Assembly: GCA_964242305.1 (NCBI GenBank)
Contig: CAXTBB010000007.1
Span: 1-64,000, forward strand
Direction of reading: 5' to 3'
DNA from: DATLGB01 sp964242305
GTDB taxonomy: Bacteria; Actinomycetota; Thermoleophilia; Solirubrobacterales; Solirubrobacteraceae
Length of the DNA: 64,000 bases
In this document: in pieces, positions 45,225 through 54,193 of the stretch
How positions within the stretch are numbered: the stretch's first letter is position 1
Layout: each line of letters opens with the position of its first letter
Program-made: the position numbers and the translations under genes
The notes under the pieces: generated by a model
The model's database searches: none
Seen by the model: only the letters and a program-made list of their open reading frames with translations
Told to the model about the DNA's origin: nothing

Positions 45225-46263
45225 CGACGCCCCGGTCCTCCGGGCCACCCCGCACGTGAAGCTGCCCCTGCAACGGATCGCGGCCGCGCTCTCGTTCCGC
45301 AACATCAGCGCGCTCTACGTCTTCGCGGTCATCTTCGTCGTGTTCGCCCTGTGGGTGCCGGACACGTTCCTGCTGGGCAAGACGTGGACCGCGCTGCTCG
45401 ACAGCCAGGCGGTCACCGCCATCCTGGCGGTCGGGCTCGTCGTGGCCCTTTCGTCGGGCACGTTCGACCTGGCCATCGGCGCCGAGCTCGGCTTCGGCTC
45501 GATCTTCGTCGCCTGGCTGCTGGCCAAGCAGGGCGTCGGCATGGTCCCGGCCATCGGGCTGACCGTGCTGGCCGGCGGATTGATCGGGGCGTTCAACGGG
45601 TTGCTCATCGTGCGGGCGCGCATCGACTCCTTCATCGCGACGCTCGGGATGAGCTCGGTACTGCTCGCCGCGATCGCCTGGGTGTCGGACAGCCAGCAGA
45701 TCCTCGGTCTCAGCCAGGGCTTCCAGAACCTGGGCACGACCGAGATCCTCGGGCTCACGCTGCCCGTCTACCTGATGGTGGGGATCGCCCTGCTCGTCTG
45801 GTACGTGCTCGAACGCACCCCGCTCGGACGGCGCGTCTACGCCACCGGCGGCAATATCGAGGCGGCCCGACTCGCCGGAGTCCGGACGAGCCTCGTGCTG
45901 GTCGGCGCACTGGTCGTCTGCGGGGCGATCGCCGGCTTCGCCGGGCTGATCGTCAGCTCGAACCTGGGGACAGGCGACCCCACGATCGGGCCCGCCTACC
46001 TGCTGCCGGCCTTCTCAGCGGCGTTCCTCGGCTCGACGCAGTTCCGTGGCGGCCGGTTCAACGTCGCCGGCACCATCATCGCCGTCTATGTGCTCGCTGC
46101 CGGCGTCAAGGGCCTGCAGCTCGCCGGGGCGCCGGTCTGGATCCCCGACCTCTTCAACGGGGCGGCGCTGCTGCTGTCGGTCGGACTGGCTCGTTACCAA
46201 GGCACGGCGCGCCGTGCCGGGGCGATCCGCAGGGTCCTGCGCGTCCGAGGCTCCTCGACATGA
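45214..46263 (+). CDS. CUT2-like ABC transporter permease, copy 1
   Basis: 349 residues with 8-10 helices. SGTFDLAIGAELGFGSIFVAW, ARIDSFIATLGMSSVLLA, ATGGNIEAARLAGVRT and GSTQFRGGRFNVAGTIIAVY match the RbsC-type permease family. Start overlaps the ATPase by 11 nt. Homologous throughout to 59742-60800. Confidence 0.9.
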   Translation: MADSDAPVLRATPHVKLPLQRIAAALSFRNISALYVFAVIFVVFALWVPDTFLLGKTWTALLDSQAVTAILAVGLVVALSSGTFDLAIGAELGFGSIFVAWLLAKQGVGMVPAIGLTVLAGGLIGAFNGLLIVRARIDSFIATLGMSSVLLAAIAWVSDSQQILGLSQGFQNLGTTEILGLTLPVYLMVGIALLVWYVLERTPLGRRVYATGGNIEAARLAGVRTSLVLVGALVVCGAIAGFAGLIVSSNLGTGDPTIGPAYLLPAFSAAFLGSTQFRGGRFNVAGTIIAVYVLAAGVKGLQLAGAPVWIPDLFNGAALLLSVGLARYQGTARRAGAIRRVLRVRGSST

Positions 46264-47162
46264 GCGGCGGCAGGCCCCTGCCGCGACGCATCGGGCGCGT
46301 GCGGGTCGACGACGCCGCGGTCCTCGTCGGTGAGTACGACGGTCGGGTCGTGGCGCTCGGCGACGCCGCCGGCTCACCCATCGAACTGATCGAGCGGTGG
46401 GATGCGCTTGCTCCGCGGCTCGCGGACGACGGCCCCGTCCTGGATCCGGCGACGCTCGACTGGCTGCCCCCGCTGGTGCCGCGCAAGCTGCTTTGCGTCG
46501 GCTCCAACTACACCGATCACATCGAGGAGATGGAGCGGGTGGTGGGACCGATGAAGGCGACGCCGTTCCCCTTCAGCTTCCTCAAGCCCTCGAGCGCGCT
46601 GATCGGCAGCGGCCAGGCCGTGGCGCTGCCCGCGTACGGGCACAAACTCGACTGGGAGGCCGAGCTGGGCGTCGTCATCGGCCGCCCGGAGCTGGCGGCG
46701 ACGGACCCGCTGGCGGCGGTGTTCGGGTACACCATCGTCAACGACCTCTCGCTGCGTGACTTCATCCCCTTCCCACATGCCCTCGGGCTCGACGCGATCA
46801 TCTCCAAGGGCTTCGACGGCGCCGCCCCGATCGGTCCCTGGATCACCCGGGCCGAGCACGTTCCTGACCCGCACCGGCTCCGGATCGAGTTGCGCGTCAA
46901 CGGGTGGGCGAGGCAGGACAGCTCGACGGAGCGGATGATCTTCTCCGTCGCCGAGCTGATCGCCTACTACGCCAAGGTGCTGACCCTGGAGGCGGGGGAC
47001 GTGATCGCGACCGGGACGCCGGCCGGCGTCGGGGCTGGCATGCAACCGCAGGAGTTCCTGGCCGCGGACGACGCGATCGAGATCGAGATCGAAGGACTGG
47101 GCGTACAGCGCACGACGATCGCGGCCGCGGCGACCGAGCCGACCGCACTCCACATCCACTGA
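46260..47162 (+). CDS. Fumarylacetoacetate hydrolase family enzyme
   Basis: 300 residues, ATG overlapping the permease stop. Metal-site motifs of the family are present: LCVGSNYTDHIEEM, WEAELGVVIG and YTIVNDLSLRDF, then DVIATGTPAGVG. Members include fumarylpyruvate hydrolases, 2-oxopent-4-enoate hydratases and decarboxylases of extradiol pathways. With the extradiol dioxygenases at 55241 and the right edge it may process a ring-cleavage product. Confidence 0.85.
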   Translation: MSGGRPLPRRIGRVRVDDAAVLVGEYDGRVVALGDAAGSPIELIERWDALAPRLADDGPVLDPATLDWLPPLVPRKLLCVGSNYTDHIEEMERVVGPMKATPFPFSFLKPSSALIGSGQAVALPAYGHKLDWEAELGVVIGRPELAATDPLAAVFGYTIVNDLSLRDFIPFPHALGLDAIISKGFDGAAPIGPWITRAEHVPDPHRLRIELRVNGWARQDSSTERMIFSVAELIAYYAKVLTLEAGDVIATGTPAGVGAGMQPQEFLAADDAIEIEIEGLGVQRTTIAAAATEPTALHIH

Positions 47163-47214
47163 TCCGAGCTGGCACCGGGCGGAGGCAGCCGGCCCGCCTT
47201 GCCCTGGCGAGCCG

Positions 47215-47661
47215 TCAGTCGCGTTGATCGCTGGCGAGCGCCTCGAGGAACCGCGCGACCACCGCTAATTCGGCGGCGTCGAAGCGCCGGCTCACCTTCG
47301 CGAGATGCAGCGCCTGGTGAGCGAAGTGTGGCGCGAGCTTACGGGACAGAAGCTCCTCGTCGAGGTTCACGAGCACGCGGCGGCGATCGGCGGTGTCGCG
47401 TTTGCGCCGGACGAAGCCTGATGCCTCGAGGCGGTCGACGAGTGCGGTGGTGCCGGCGCTGGCGAGCCCGACGGCGCCGCCGAGTTGCCCCGGCGTGAGC
47501 GGGCCTCGAAGTTGAAGCAGGTGGATCGCCTGCATATCGCGCGGGGAGAGGCCGATCTGTTCGGCCACCCGCACGTTGTGCACCACCACCTCGGCGATGA
47601 CCTCACGCAGCAACGTCGCCACCAGATCCTCGGGTCGGTGTTCTCCCTGACGAGGTGTCAC
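47215..47661 (-). CDS. MarR family regulator
   Basis: 148 residues, GTG start. Winged helix with LTPGQLGGAVGLASAGTTALVDRLEASGFVRRKRDTADRR, the typical wing. Divergent from the MFS transporter at 47714, with a near-perfect palindrome in the 52-nt gap, suggesting autoregulation and control of the pump. Confidence 0.9.
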   Translation of the reverse strand: MTPRQGEHRPEDLVATLLREVIAEVVVHNVRVAEQIGLSPRDMQAIHLLQLRGPLTPGQLGGAVGLASAGTTALVDRLEASGFVRRKRDTADRRRVLVNLDEELLSRKLAPHFAHQALHLAKVSRRFDAAELAVVARFLEALASDQRD

Positions 47662-47673
47662 GCTATGGCGATA

Positions 47674-47691
47674 ATCTCGTCATGACAAGAT
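47674..47691. promoter_or_regulatory. MarR-type operator palindrome
   Basis: ATCTCGTCATGACAAGAT, an 18-bp inverted repeat with one mismatch per arm pair, lies between the divergent MarR and MFS genes and 13 nt from the MarR start codon. Confidence 0.65.
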
Positions 47692-47713
47692 AATTGATGA
47701 AGGGAGAGAAAAC

Positions 47714-49168
47714 GTGCGGCATGCTGATGCGGAGCCTACGCCGGTACCGGCGGAACAGCCGTCTGCGGTGCACCGCCGCATCGCCGCGGCGGTGCTCATG
47801 GTGGGTGCGATCGTCGACATGGTCGACATCTCGATCGTGAATGTGGCGTTGCCGACGATCCACGACCGTCTGGGCGCAAGCTCGACTGACCTGGAATGGG
47901 TCGTGTCTGCGTACCTGCTCGCGTTCGCCGCAGTGCTGGTCGTCGCGGGCCGTTGGGGCGATCGGTTAGGGCGCCGGCGCCTCTTCGTCGCCGGCAGCGC
48001 CGCCTTCGCCGTTGCAAGTCTCGCGGCAGGGATGGCGCAGACCCCCGGCCTGCTCGTCGGGGCACGCGCAGCCCAGGGCCTGGCGGCCGGGATCATGGCG
48101 CCGCAGGTGCTCGCGACGTTTCGAGTCATCTTCCCGCGACGTGAGCGAGGAGTTGCGTTTGGCATATACGGCGCGACGCTCGGGCTCGCGAGCGCGGTGG
48201 GCGTGATGCTTGGAGCTGTGCTCGTGTCGCCGTCGGCACTCGACCTCGGGTGGCGGTCGATCTTCCTGGTCAACGTGCCGATCTCCGTGTTCGCCGCTGT
48301 CGCGGCTCAGCGCGTCGTCCCGGAGACGCGTGAGGCTCGGACACCGCGCCCGTCGTCCGCCGACGCGCTCGCGCTGATGATCGGTCTGGTGGCGCTCGTC
48401 TTCGCTCTCTTGGAGGGCCGTAGCCTCGGTTGGCCAGCGTGGGATCTGGCCCTCGGCGCGGGCGGCCTCACGATCGTTGCGATCGTTGTGTCTCGATCGC
48501 TGCGCCAGCTGCGGCCGGAGTCGATCATTCCCGCTTCGCTCTTACGCCATCGTGCCGCCGTGGCGGGGCTTGCCGTGCAAGGAATGTTCTCCGCCGGTCT
48601 GCAGGGCTTGATGCTCAGCTTCACCCTCTTCCTTCAGCTCGATCGCAGGCTCTCCCCTCTGCAGGCCGGGCTCACGCTCCTGGCTTTCAGCGCGGGCGGG
48701 ATGGTGACCGCGCCTCTGTCCGTGACGCTCGCGGAGCGCTATGGACGTCGCGTTCTTCAGACGGGCGCCGCGTTGCTGGCTGTCGGCACGATGATCCTGT
48801 TAGTGGGTGCCAGTGCGCTGGCGACGGGCGAGGCGCCGTGGCCGGTGCTGCCCGGCCTCTTCGTCGCGGGCGCGGGCTTGTGCCTGCTCGTGGTACCGCT
48901 GGTCAACGTCGTGCTCGCGGCGGTTCCAGCGGAGGACGCGGGCGGCGCCTCAGGTGTCTTCAGCACTGCGCAGCAGCTCGGTGGCGCGCTTGGCGTGGCC
49001 GTCCTCGGAACGGTGTTCTTCGCCGCGTCGGACGGACGACCGGGACTTCACGCCTTCACCGCCGTCGGGCTCCTAGTGGCTGGTGCCTTCGCGTTCTGCG
49101 GGGTGCTCGTGTACGCGTTACCTCCGCGTGCGCTTTCCGAGGGCGACGTCCTCGACTTCCCAGCGTGA
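47714..49168 (+). CDS. DHA2-type drug efflux MFS transporter
   Basis: 484 residues from GTG 47714, after GGGAG. Fourteen-helix EmrB/QacA pattern: MVDISIVNVALPTIHDRLGASSTDLEWVVSAYLL, GRWGDRLGRRRLFV (motif A) and motif C-like GATLGLASAVGVMLGAVLV. Likely under the adjacent MarR regulator. Substrate unknown. Confidence 0.9.
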   Translation: MRHADAEPTPVPAEQPSAVHRRIAAAVLMVGAIVDMVDISIVNVALPTIHDRLGASSTDLEWVVSAYLLAFAAVLVVAGRWGDRLGRRRLFVAGSAAFAVASLAAGMAQTPGLLVGARAAQGLAAGIMAPQVLATFRVIFPRRERGVAFGIYGATLGLASAVGVMLGAVLVSPSALDLGWRSIFLVNVPISVFAAVAAQRVVPETREARTPRPSSADALALMIGLVALVFALLEGRSLGWPAWDLALGAGGLTIVAIVVSRSLRQLRPESIIPASLLRHRAAVAGLAVQGMFSAGLQGLMLSFTLFLQLDRRLSPLQAGLTLLAFSAGGMVTAPLSVTLAERYGRRVLQTGAALLAVGTMILLVGASALATGEAPWPVLPGLFVAGAGLCLLVVPLVNVVLAAVPAEDAGGASGVFSTAQQLGGALGVAVLGTVFFAASDGRPGLHAFTAVGLLVAGAFAFCGVLVYALPPRALSEGDVLDFPA

Positions 49169-49278
49169 CGCCGAAGGCACCTCGGGCATCGCTCCGTGCC
49201 GTCGGGACCGAACACCGCGGGGGCGCCGGCGGGCGACGGTGTTCGCTCGCCCGAGGGCTTCTGGGAGGTCGCCGATCT

Positions 49279-50040
49279 TCAGACCTGCGCCATGCCGCCG
49301 TCAGCGAAGAGCTCTGTCCCGGTGATGAAGCTGGATGCGTCGCTGGCGAGGAAGACCGCGACGGTCGCGAGCTCTCGCGGCTGTGCCAGTCGGCCGATCG
49401 GGTTGCCGCTTCCCATCTTCTCGACTGCGGCGTCGACCTCGTTCTCGCCGGAGGCACCGGCCAGGGCGGATCGCAGCGACGGTGTGTCGATGGCTCCGGA
49501 GCACAGGACGTTGATGCGGATCCCGGATCCCTTGATGTCCTGGATCCATGCGCGCACCATGCTGCGCACCCCGGCCTTCGCGCCGCCGTAGACGCTCATC
49601 CCCGGCGGTGGGCTGACCGACGCAGTGGAGCCGATGAGAATGACGGAGCTACCGCTGGGCATCAGCGGGAGCGCCGGCTGAACGGTCCACAAGACGCCCT
49701 TCATGTTGGTGTCGATGATCGTGTCGAACTGGTTTTCGGTGATGGTCCCGAGCGGCCCGTTGTCGTTGGTGATGGCATTCGCGACGACGATGTCGACGTG
49801 ACCGTGTCGTGACCCGACTGCTTCGTAGAGCGACTCCATGTCCGCGAGCACCGAGACGTCGGCTCGAAAGCCCCAGCAGCGGGAGTTGAGCCGGTCGAGA
49901 GCCTCGTCGATCGTGTCCTGATGACGGCCGGTGATGACGACCTCGGCGCCTTCCGCGGCCAACTCCTCGGCGATCGCGAACCCGAGGCCTCGGGTTCCCC
50001 CGGTGACGACGGCGACCTTTCCTTCGAGAGTGTTGCTCAT
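49279..50040 (-). CDS. Short-chain dehydrogenase/reductase 1 of the TetR cluster
   Basis: 253 residues from ATG 50040. NAD(P) motif VTGGTRGLGFAIAEELAAEG, catalytic Ser in ILIGSTASVSPPPG and Tyr/Lys in VYGGAKAG; ANAITNDNG replaces NNAG. Ends with a GGMAQV tail. Two copies of the TetR palindrome lie in the 97-nt upstream region. Confidence 0.88.
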   Translation of the reverse strand: MSNTLEGKVAVVTGGTRGLGFAIAEELAAEGAEVVITGRHQDTIDEALDRLNSRCWGFRADVSVLADMESLYEAVGSRHGHVDIVVANAITNDNGPLGTITENQFDTIIDTNMKGVLWTVQPALPLMPSGSSVILIGSTASVSPPPGMSVYGGAKAGVRSMVRAWIQDIKGSGIRINVLCSGAIDTPSLRSALAGASGENEVDAAVEKMGSGNPIGRLAQPRELATVAVFLASDASSFITGTELFADGGMAQV

Positions 50041-50073
50041 TTCGACTGACGCCTCTTTCGCTCGCTGCGTTTT

Positions 50074-50089
50074 GCGGAGACATCTCCGC
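50074..50089. promoter_or_regulatory. TetR operator copy 1
   Basis: GCGGAGACATCTCCGC, the core of the palindrome repeated four times around the TetR gene; 34 nt upstream of the SDR at 50040. Confidence 0.7.
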
Positions 50090-50106
50090 TTGTCGTCTGC
50101 AACTGT

Positions 50107-50124
50107 AGCGGAGATGTCTCCGCT
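50107..50124. promoter_or_regulatory. TetR operator copy 2
   Basis: AGCGGAGATGTCTCCGCT, 8-bp arms around a two-base centre; 33 bp centre-to-centre-like spacing from copy 1, between the TetR stop and the SDR start. Confidence 0.7.
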
Positions 50125-50137
50125 TGCAGCCCGAAGC

Positions 50138-50683
50138 TCACGGACGCATGCCGGCGATGACGACGTCGAGGAGGCGGTCGCCACGGCGCCGCCAATCGGC
50201 GCTGGGTTCCATACGCCAGAGGAACCCGACCAGGAGCAGGACGTCGTAGGCCACGAGGTCTCGGCGTACGGAGCCTGATTGCTTGCAGGCGTCCAACAGC
50301 AGCTCGATGGCAGCGAGCACGGGGGCCTGGTGCTCATCTTCATTGGCAGCGGTCAGGGCGTCTCCGAGTCCTCGCTTGATCTGACCCGTCTCCGCCAGCT
50401 GGCCGCACCAGAGGCGGAAGGCCTCGATCGGCGGATGCGCCTCGAGCAACGCCGGCGCGGCGTCGACGATCGTCTCGACGTCCCGGTGGTACACGGCCAG
50501 CACCAGCGCCTCGCGCGTCGGGAAGTGGCGATAGAGCGTGCCCGCTCCGACGCCCGCTCGCTTCGTGATCGCGTTCAGCGACGCGTCGCCGGACGCGGTC
50601 AGCGCCGCTCGGGCCACCTCCAGGATCCGCTCGCGATTCTTCTGGGCGTCAGCGCGACGTGGTGCGGTGCGGGGGGTCGGCAT
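50138..50683 (-). CDS. TetR family regulator
   Basis: 181 residues. N-terminal helix-turn-helix with RERILEVARAALTASGDASLNAITKRAGVGAGTLYRHFPTREALVL (about residues 18-62), then a helical ligand domain. Four copies of one palindrome flank it, two before each neighbouring SDR gene, so it most likely represses itself and both SDRs. Confidence 0.92.
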   Translation of the reverse strand: MPTPRTAPRRADAQKNRERILEVARAALTASGDASLNAITKRAGVGAGTLYRHFPTREALVLAVYHRDVETIVDAAPALLEAHPPIEAFRLWCGQLAETGQIKRGLGDALTAANEDEHQAPVLAAIELLLDACKQSGSVRRDLVAYDVLLLVGFLWRMEPSADWRRRGDRLLDVVIAGMRP

Positions 50684-50719
50684 CGGATCTCCTGGGGTGG
50701 GAACGGCACGAGGAGTTTA

Positions 50720-50737
50720 TACGGAGACATCTCCGCT
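50720..50737. promoter_or_regulatory. TetR operator copy 3
   Basis: TACGGAGACATCTCCGCT matches the AGCGGAGACATCTCCGCT consensus except at the left edge. Located 37 nt before the TetR start (minus) and upstream of the SDR at 50801. Confidence 0.7.
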
Positions 50738-50754
50738 ACTGTCGCTCAAGGCTT

Positions 50755-50772
50755 AGCGGACACATCTCCGCT
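50755..50772. promoter_or_regulatory. TetR operator copy 4
   Basis: AGCGGACACATCTCCGCT, one mismatch to the consensus, 29 nt before the plus-strand SDR start at 50801. Confidence 0.7.
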
Positions 50773-50800
50773 TTTGAATACTAGATCGAAGGAGCACCTC

Positions 50801-51538
50801 GTGTCAGACATCGCAGGGAAGGTCGTCATCATCACCGGCGCCAGCAGCGGGATCGGCGAGGCCACCGCGCTGATGCTCGCCGAGCAGGGCGCGAGCGTCG
50901 TGCTGGGGGCACGCCGCCCGGAGCGTCTCCACGCGTTGGCGGAGCGGATCGCGGAGCGTGGCGGCAGCGCCGCGTACGCACCGACCGACGTGACCCGCGC
51001 CGCGGACCTCTCGGCCCTGGTGCACTTGTCCCAGGAGCGCTTCGGGCGCTTGGACGTGCTCATCAACAACGCCGGCATCGGGCCCAACGCGCCGATGGAC
51101 GAGCTGCGCGTCGACGAGTGGGAGCAGATGATCGACATCAACGTCAAAGGTGTCCTCTACGGCATCGCGGCCGCGCTACCGGTCTTCCGCGAGCAGGAGT
51201 CCGGACACATCGTCACCACCGCGTCCACCGCGGGCTTCCAGACCAGGGCCAACATGACCGTCTACGCAGCCACCAAGGCGGCCGTTCGAGCCATCTCAGA
51301 GGGCCTGCGCCAAGAGGCCGGCGACACGCTGCGCGTCACCGTGGTCTCGCCCGGGTTCGTCAACACCGACTTCGTCGACGGGTCTGGGAACGAGGAGATG
51401 CGCGAGCAACTCACCGCCGCCCGCGACCGGATGGCGATGCCGCCGGAGGCGATCGCCGACGCCATCGTCTACGCGATCGGGCAACCCCCCAACGTCGACG
51501 TCGGGGAGATCGTCGTACGACCTACCGCCCAAGCCTGA
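50801..51538 (+). CDS. Short-chain dehydrogenase/reductase 2 of the TetR cluster
   Basis: 245 residues, GTG start after GAAGGAG. ITGASSGIGEATALMLAEQG, NNAGIG, catalytic TASTAGFQ and YAATKAA motifs, and the classical SDR C-terminus DVGEIVVRPTAQA. Resembles NADP-dependent serine/3-hydroxy acid type SDRs. Controlled with the neighbouring genes by TetR. Confidence 0.9.
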   Translation: MSDIAGKVVIITGASSGIGEATALMLAEQGASVVLGARRPERLHALAERIAERGGSAAYAPTDVTRAADLSALVHLSQERFGRLDVLINNAGIGPNAPMDELRVDEWEQMIDINVKGVLYGIAAALPVFREQESGHIVTTASTAGFQTRANMTVYAATKAAVRAISEGLRQEAGDTLRVTVVSPGFVNTDFVDGSGNEEMREQLTAARDRMAMPPEAIADAIVYAIGQPPNVDVGEIVVRPTAQA

Positions 51539-51866
51539 GCGCGGTGCGTTCAGGAATGGGAACCGGCGGGCCTCAAGCCCGACGTGCGATGAAACGAGGC
51601 CCGTGGATCATCGACCCGGACTCGAGGATGGCGGTCAGCTTCGCACGCGCTGGGCGGAGCTCTTGACCAGCAAGGAGGTGAGCACCATGGAGCGCCAGGC
51701 GCGACTGGAAGCGAGGGGCAGTGCAGCGCCGAGCGTGCGTGGTGCGGCCGCCGAGTACGACTGGGCGGCCGGCCCGCGCGAGCCGGCGGGTGATCTCGGC
51801 CCAAGGCCTCGGTTAGCGCCGGTGATGACCGATCTTCGAGATCTTGACCGCGTCTTCGACGTCCGC
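51539..51866. other. 328-bp region with no convincing gene
   Basis: Lies between converging SDR2 and the IclR gene. A strong ribosome site (AAGGAGGTG, 51672-51680) precedes an ATG at 51687 that opens a frame MERQARLEARGSAAPSVRG running antisense through the IclR gene; that frame looks unnatural beyond about 60 residues. A short hairpin (CGGGCCTCAAGCCCG, about 51567-51581) could end the SDR transcript. The start region may be a remnant of a lost gene. Confidence 0.4.
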
Positions 51867-52655
51867 TCAGGCGGGGGAGAAGCCGAGGTCGCGCGAGGCG
51901 CGGTCGGCGGTCTCGCGGAGCAGGCGTCCAAGCCGCTTGGCTTCCGAGGCGTTCATCATCTGCACCGGAGTGACGAGGCCGAGCACCGCCTCCAGCGCTC
52001 CGTCCGGTCCGAACACCGGAGCCGAGAGGGCGGCCAGCCCGACGATCATCTGATTGGCGGTGCGGCTGAAGCCTTCCTCGCGCACAGCCTGAGCGAGCGC
52101 CTCGATCTCGCGCGCCGTGGCGGCTTTGGTGGCCGCCTGTCTCTGCTGGGCGCGCAGGACGTCCGCCGTGGTAGGGCGGGGGAGGTAGGCGAGGAACACC
52201 AGCCCGACCGCCGAGTCGAGCAGGGGGAGCACGGAGCCGACCCGGACGACGATCGGAAGGGCGTGCGCGCCGGTGTCCCAGCGCACGAGCGCTGGCCCGG
52301 CGTCGCTCCAGACGGCCACGTTGACCGTATGGCCGGTCTCGTCGCGAAGACCGACAGCATGCGCGGAGACGACGCTCACGCTGTCGGTGCGGCGGAGCGC
52401 CTCGACGCCGAGCGCGCGCGCCGCGGGTCCGAGGTCGTAGAGGCCGGTGTCGACGGACTGTGAGGCGAGGCCGGCTCGCACGAGGCTGACCAGGTAGCGA
52501 TGCACCTTGGCCGGATGCATGTCGCTGCCCTGGGCGACGTCGGTCAGCGTCATCGGGCCGCGGCCGTGCTCGAGTGCGTGCAGCACCCGTGCGCCGACCT
52601 CGACGGAGTTGATGCCCTGGTTTCGCGTCGGCGTCGCCACAGTGGCCGCCATCAT
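51867..52655 (-). CDS. IclR family regulator of the aromatic operon
   Basis: 262 residues from ATG 52655 (an adjacent ATG at 52652 is equivalent). Winged helix at residues about 13-75 (MTLTDVAQGSDMHPAKVHRYLVSLVRAGL) and effector domain with AVGLVFLAYLP and NQMIVGLAALSAPVFGPDG. It is the last gene of the operon that begins at the 38-bp element copy B. IclR proteins control gamma-resorcylate and 3-oxoadipate pathways elsewhere, making it the best candidate to bind both 38-bp elements. Confidence 0.88.
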   Translation of the reverse strand: MMAATVATPTRNQGINSVEVGARVLHALEHGRGPMTLTDVAQGSDMHPAKVHRYLVSLVRAGLASQSVDTGLYDLGPAARALGVEALRRTDSVSVVSAHAVGLRDETGHTVNVAVWSDAGPALVRWDTGAHALPIVVRVGSVLPLLDSAVGLVFLAYLPRPTTADVLRAQQRQAATKAATAREIEALAQAVREEGFSRTANQMIVGLAALSAPVFGPDGALEAVLGLVTPVQMMNASEAKRLGRLLRETADRASRDLGFSPA

Positions 52656-54193
52656 GCCACCGTTCCCAGCCGCTCCTTCGACGTGCCCAGGGCATCGCGC
52701 AGGTCCGCGAGCAGCGCAGCGAGGCCGTGAGCGTCGGTGGCGGTCCCGTAGAGATACCAGTCCGGACGCACGACCACGGCCTCGCAGCCGTGGTCCGCGA
52801 ACCAGGCGGTGTAGGTCCCGTCGACGTCGACGAGACCGTCGAGTGTCGCGACGTGCCCGCCGGCGCGCTCCCAGCCCGCTCGCTGGCTGGGGGTGAGCTC
52901 GGCGAGAGTCACCTCGGAGCGTGCGAGCACGACGGGTCCTGCGCCGACGACGTCGTCGAAGCGGCCCTCGGTGGTCTTGATGCGCACCATCCCCTGCGGG
53001 AAGAACGCGCCGGCGTGCGGGGTCTGGGTCAGCAGCCCGCCGACGAGGTCCGGGTAGCGCAGCTTCTCGGGCGCCTGATCCGCGCGGCGGCGGGCGAGGA
53101 GCCGCTCGTCGCGTTCGCGGGCCGCGACCGGATCGCGCAGGGTCTGGACCCGGCCGAGCTCGATCGCCTTCTCGGTGATGAAGCGCACGTGCGGCTCGCG
53201 CTCCGGCTGATACGAATCGAGGATGTCGGCGCTTGCCGCCCCCGACAGGACGAGATCGAGCTTCCACGCGAGGTTGTGGCTGTCGCGCATTCCGGAGCAC
53301 ATGCCCTGGGCCAGGAACGGTGGCATCTCGTGGGCGGCGTCCCCGGCGAGCAGGACGCGGCCCTGCCGCCAGCGATCGGCGATCCGGGAGCGGAAGACGT
53401 AGTTGGCCACACGAACGAGCTCGGCGTCTCGCGGTCGGAGATAGGCGGCGACGCGCTTCCACACGGCGTGCGGGTTCGTGGCCTGCTCGGCGCTCTCGTC
53501 GGAAGCCAGCGCGAACGAGAAGCGCTGGTGATTGGGTCCGATGCGCACGATGGAGATGGGCTGGGCGGGGTCGCAGACCTGGCGGAACGTCGGCACATCG
53601 GGCAGGTCCCGGCGCTTGTGGAAGTCGCAGACCAGCCAGTTCTCCTCGAAGCCATAGCTGGAGACGCCGACGCCCAGGGCCTCGCGGACGAACCCTGACC
53701 CGCCGTCGGCGCCGACGACGTAGCGAGCGTCGACGCTGACCCTCCCACCTGCGCCGTCCGTGGTCCTGAGGGTCACGCAGTCCTCGCGCTCCTGCAGCCC
53801 GTCGACGCAGACACCCTGGCGGATCTCCACGCTCGCGAGAGAGCGGCAGTGGCGGTCGAGCACCGTCTCGATGTGCGGCTGATACATCATGTAGAGCGCG
53901 GCCCAGCCACCCGCGGCGGGATCGTCGTAGCTGAGCTCGACGAGGGTCTCGCCGGCCGCGTTGACCCATTCGTAATCGGGCTGCGCCACGGCCCCGGGCA
54001 TGATGTCGTCGACCAGACCGAGCTTCTGGAACAACCGCATGATCTCGTCGTCGAAGCACGCCGCCCGCGGCAGGTTGTAGAGGCCGGTGTAGCGCTCCAG
54101 CACGACGACGTTCCACCCCTGGGCGCCTGCGAGGGCGGCCAGGGTCATGCCGGTCGGGCCGTACCCGACGATGGCCAGGTCGAAGGTCCTCAC
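52652..54193 (-). CDS. FAD-dependent aromatic monooxygenase (MhpA-like)
   Basis: 513 residues. FAD motif VGYGPTGMTLAALAGAQGWNVVVLER, DG motif YVVGADGGSGFVREALG and the FAD-ribityl motif GDAAHEMPPFLAQGMCSGMRDSHNLAWKL. This class hydroxylates phenols such as 3-(3-hydroxyphenyl)propionate or resorcinol using NAD(P)H. Given the resorcylate decarboxylase and hydroxyquinol dioxygenase across the divergent promoter, conversion of resorcinol to hydroxyquinol is a reasonable inference. Overlaps both neighbours by ATGA. Confidence 0.88.
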   Translation of the reverse strand: MRTFDLAIVGYGPTGMTLAALAGAQGWNVVVLERYTGLYNLPRAACFDDEIMRLFQKLGLVDDIMPGAVAQPDYEWVNAAGETLVELSYDDPAAGGWAALYMMYQPHIETVLDRHCRSLASVEIRQGVCVDGLQEREDCVTLRTTDGAGGRVSVDARYVVGADGGSGFVREALGVGVSSYGFEENWLVCDFHKRRDLPDVPTFRQVCDPAQPISIVRIGPNHQRFSFALASDESAEQATNPHAVWKRVAAYLRPRDAELVRVANYVFRSRIADRWRQGRVLLAGDAAHEMPPFLAQGMCSGMRDSHNLAWKLDLVLSGAASADILDSYQPEREPHVRFITEKAIELGRVQTLRDPVAARERDERLLARRRADQAPEKLRYPDLVGGLLTQTPHAGAFFPQGMVRIKTTEGRFDDVVGAGPVVLARSEVTLAELTPSQRAGWERAGGHVATLDGLVDVDGTYTAWFADHGCEAVVVRPDWYLYGTATDAHGLAALLADLRDALGTSKERLGTVA

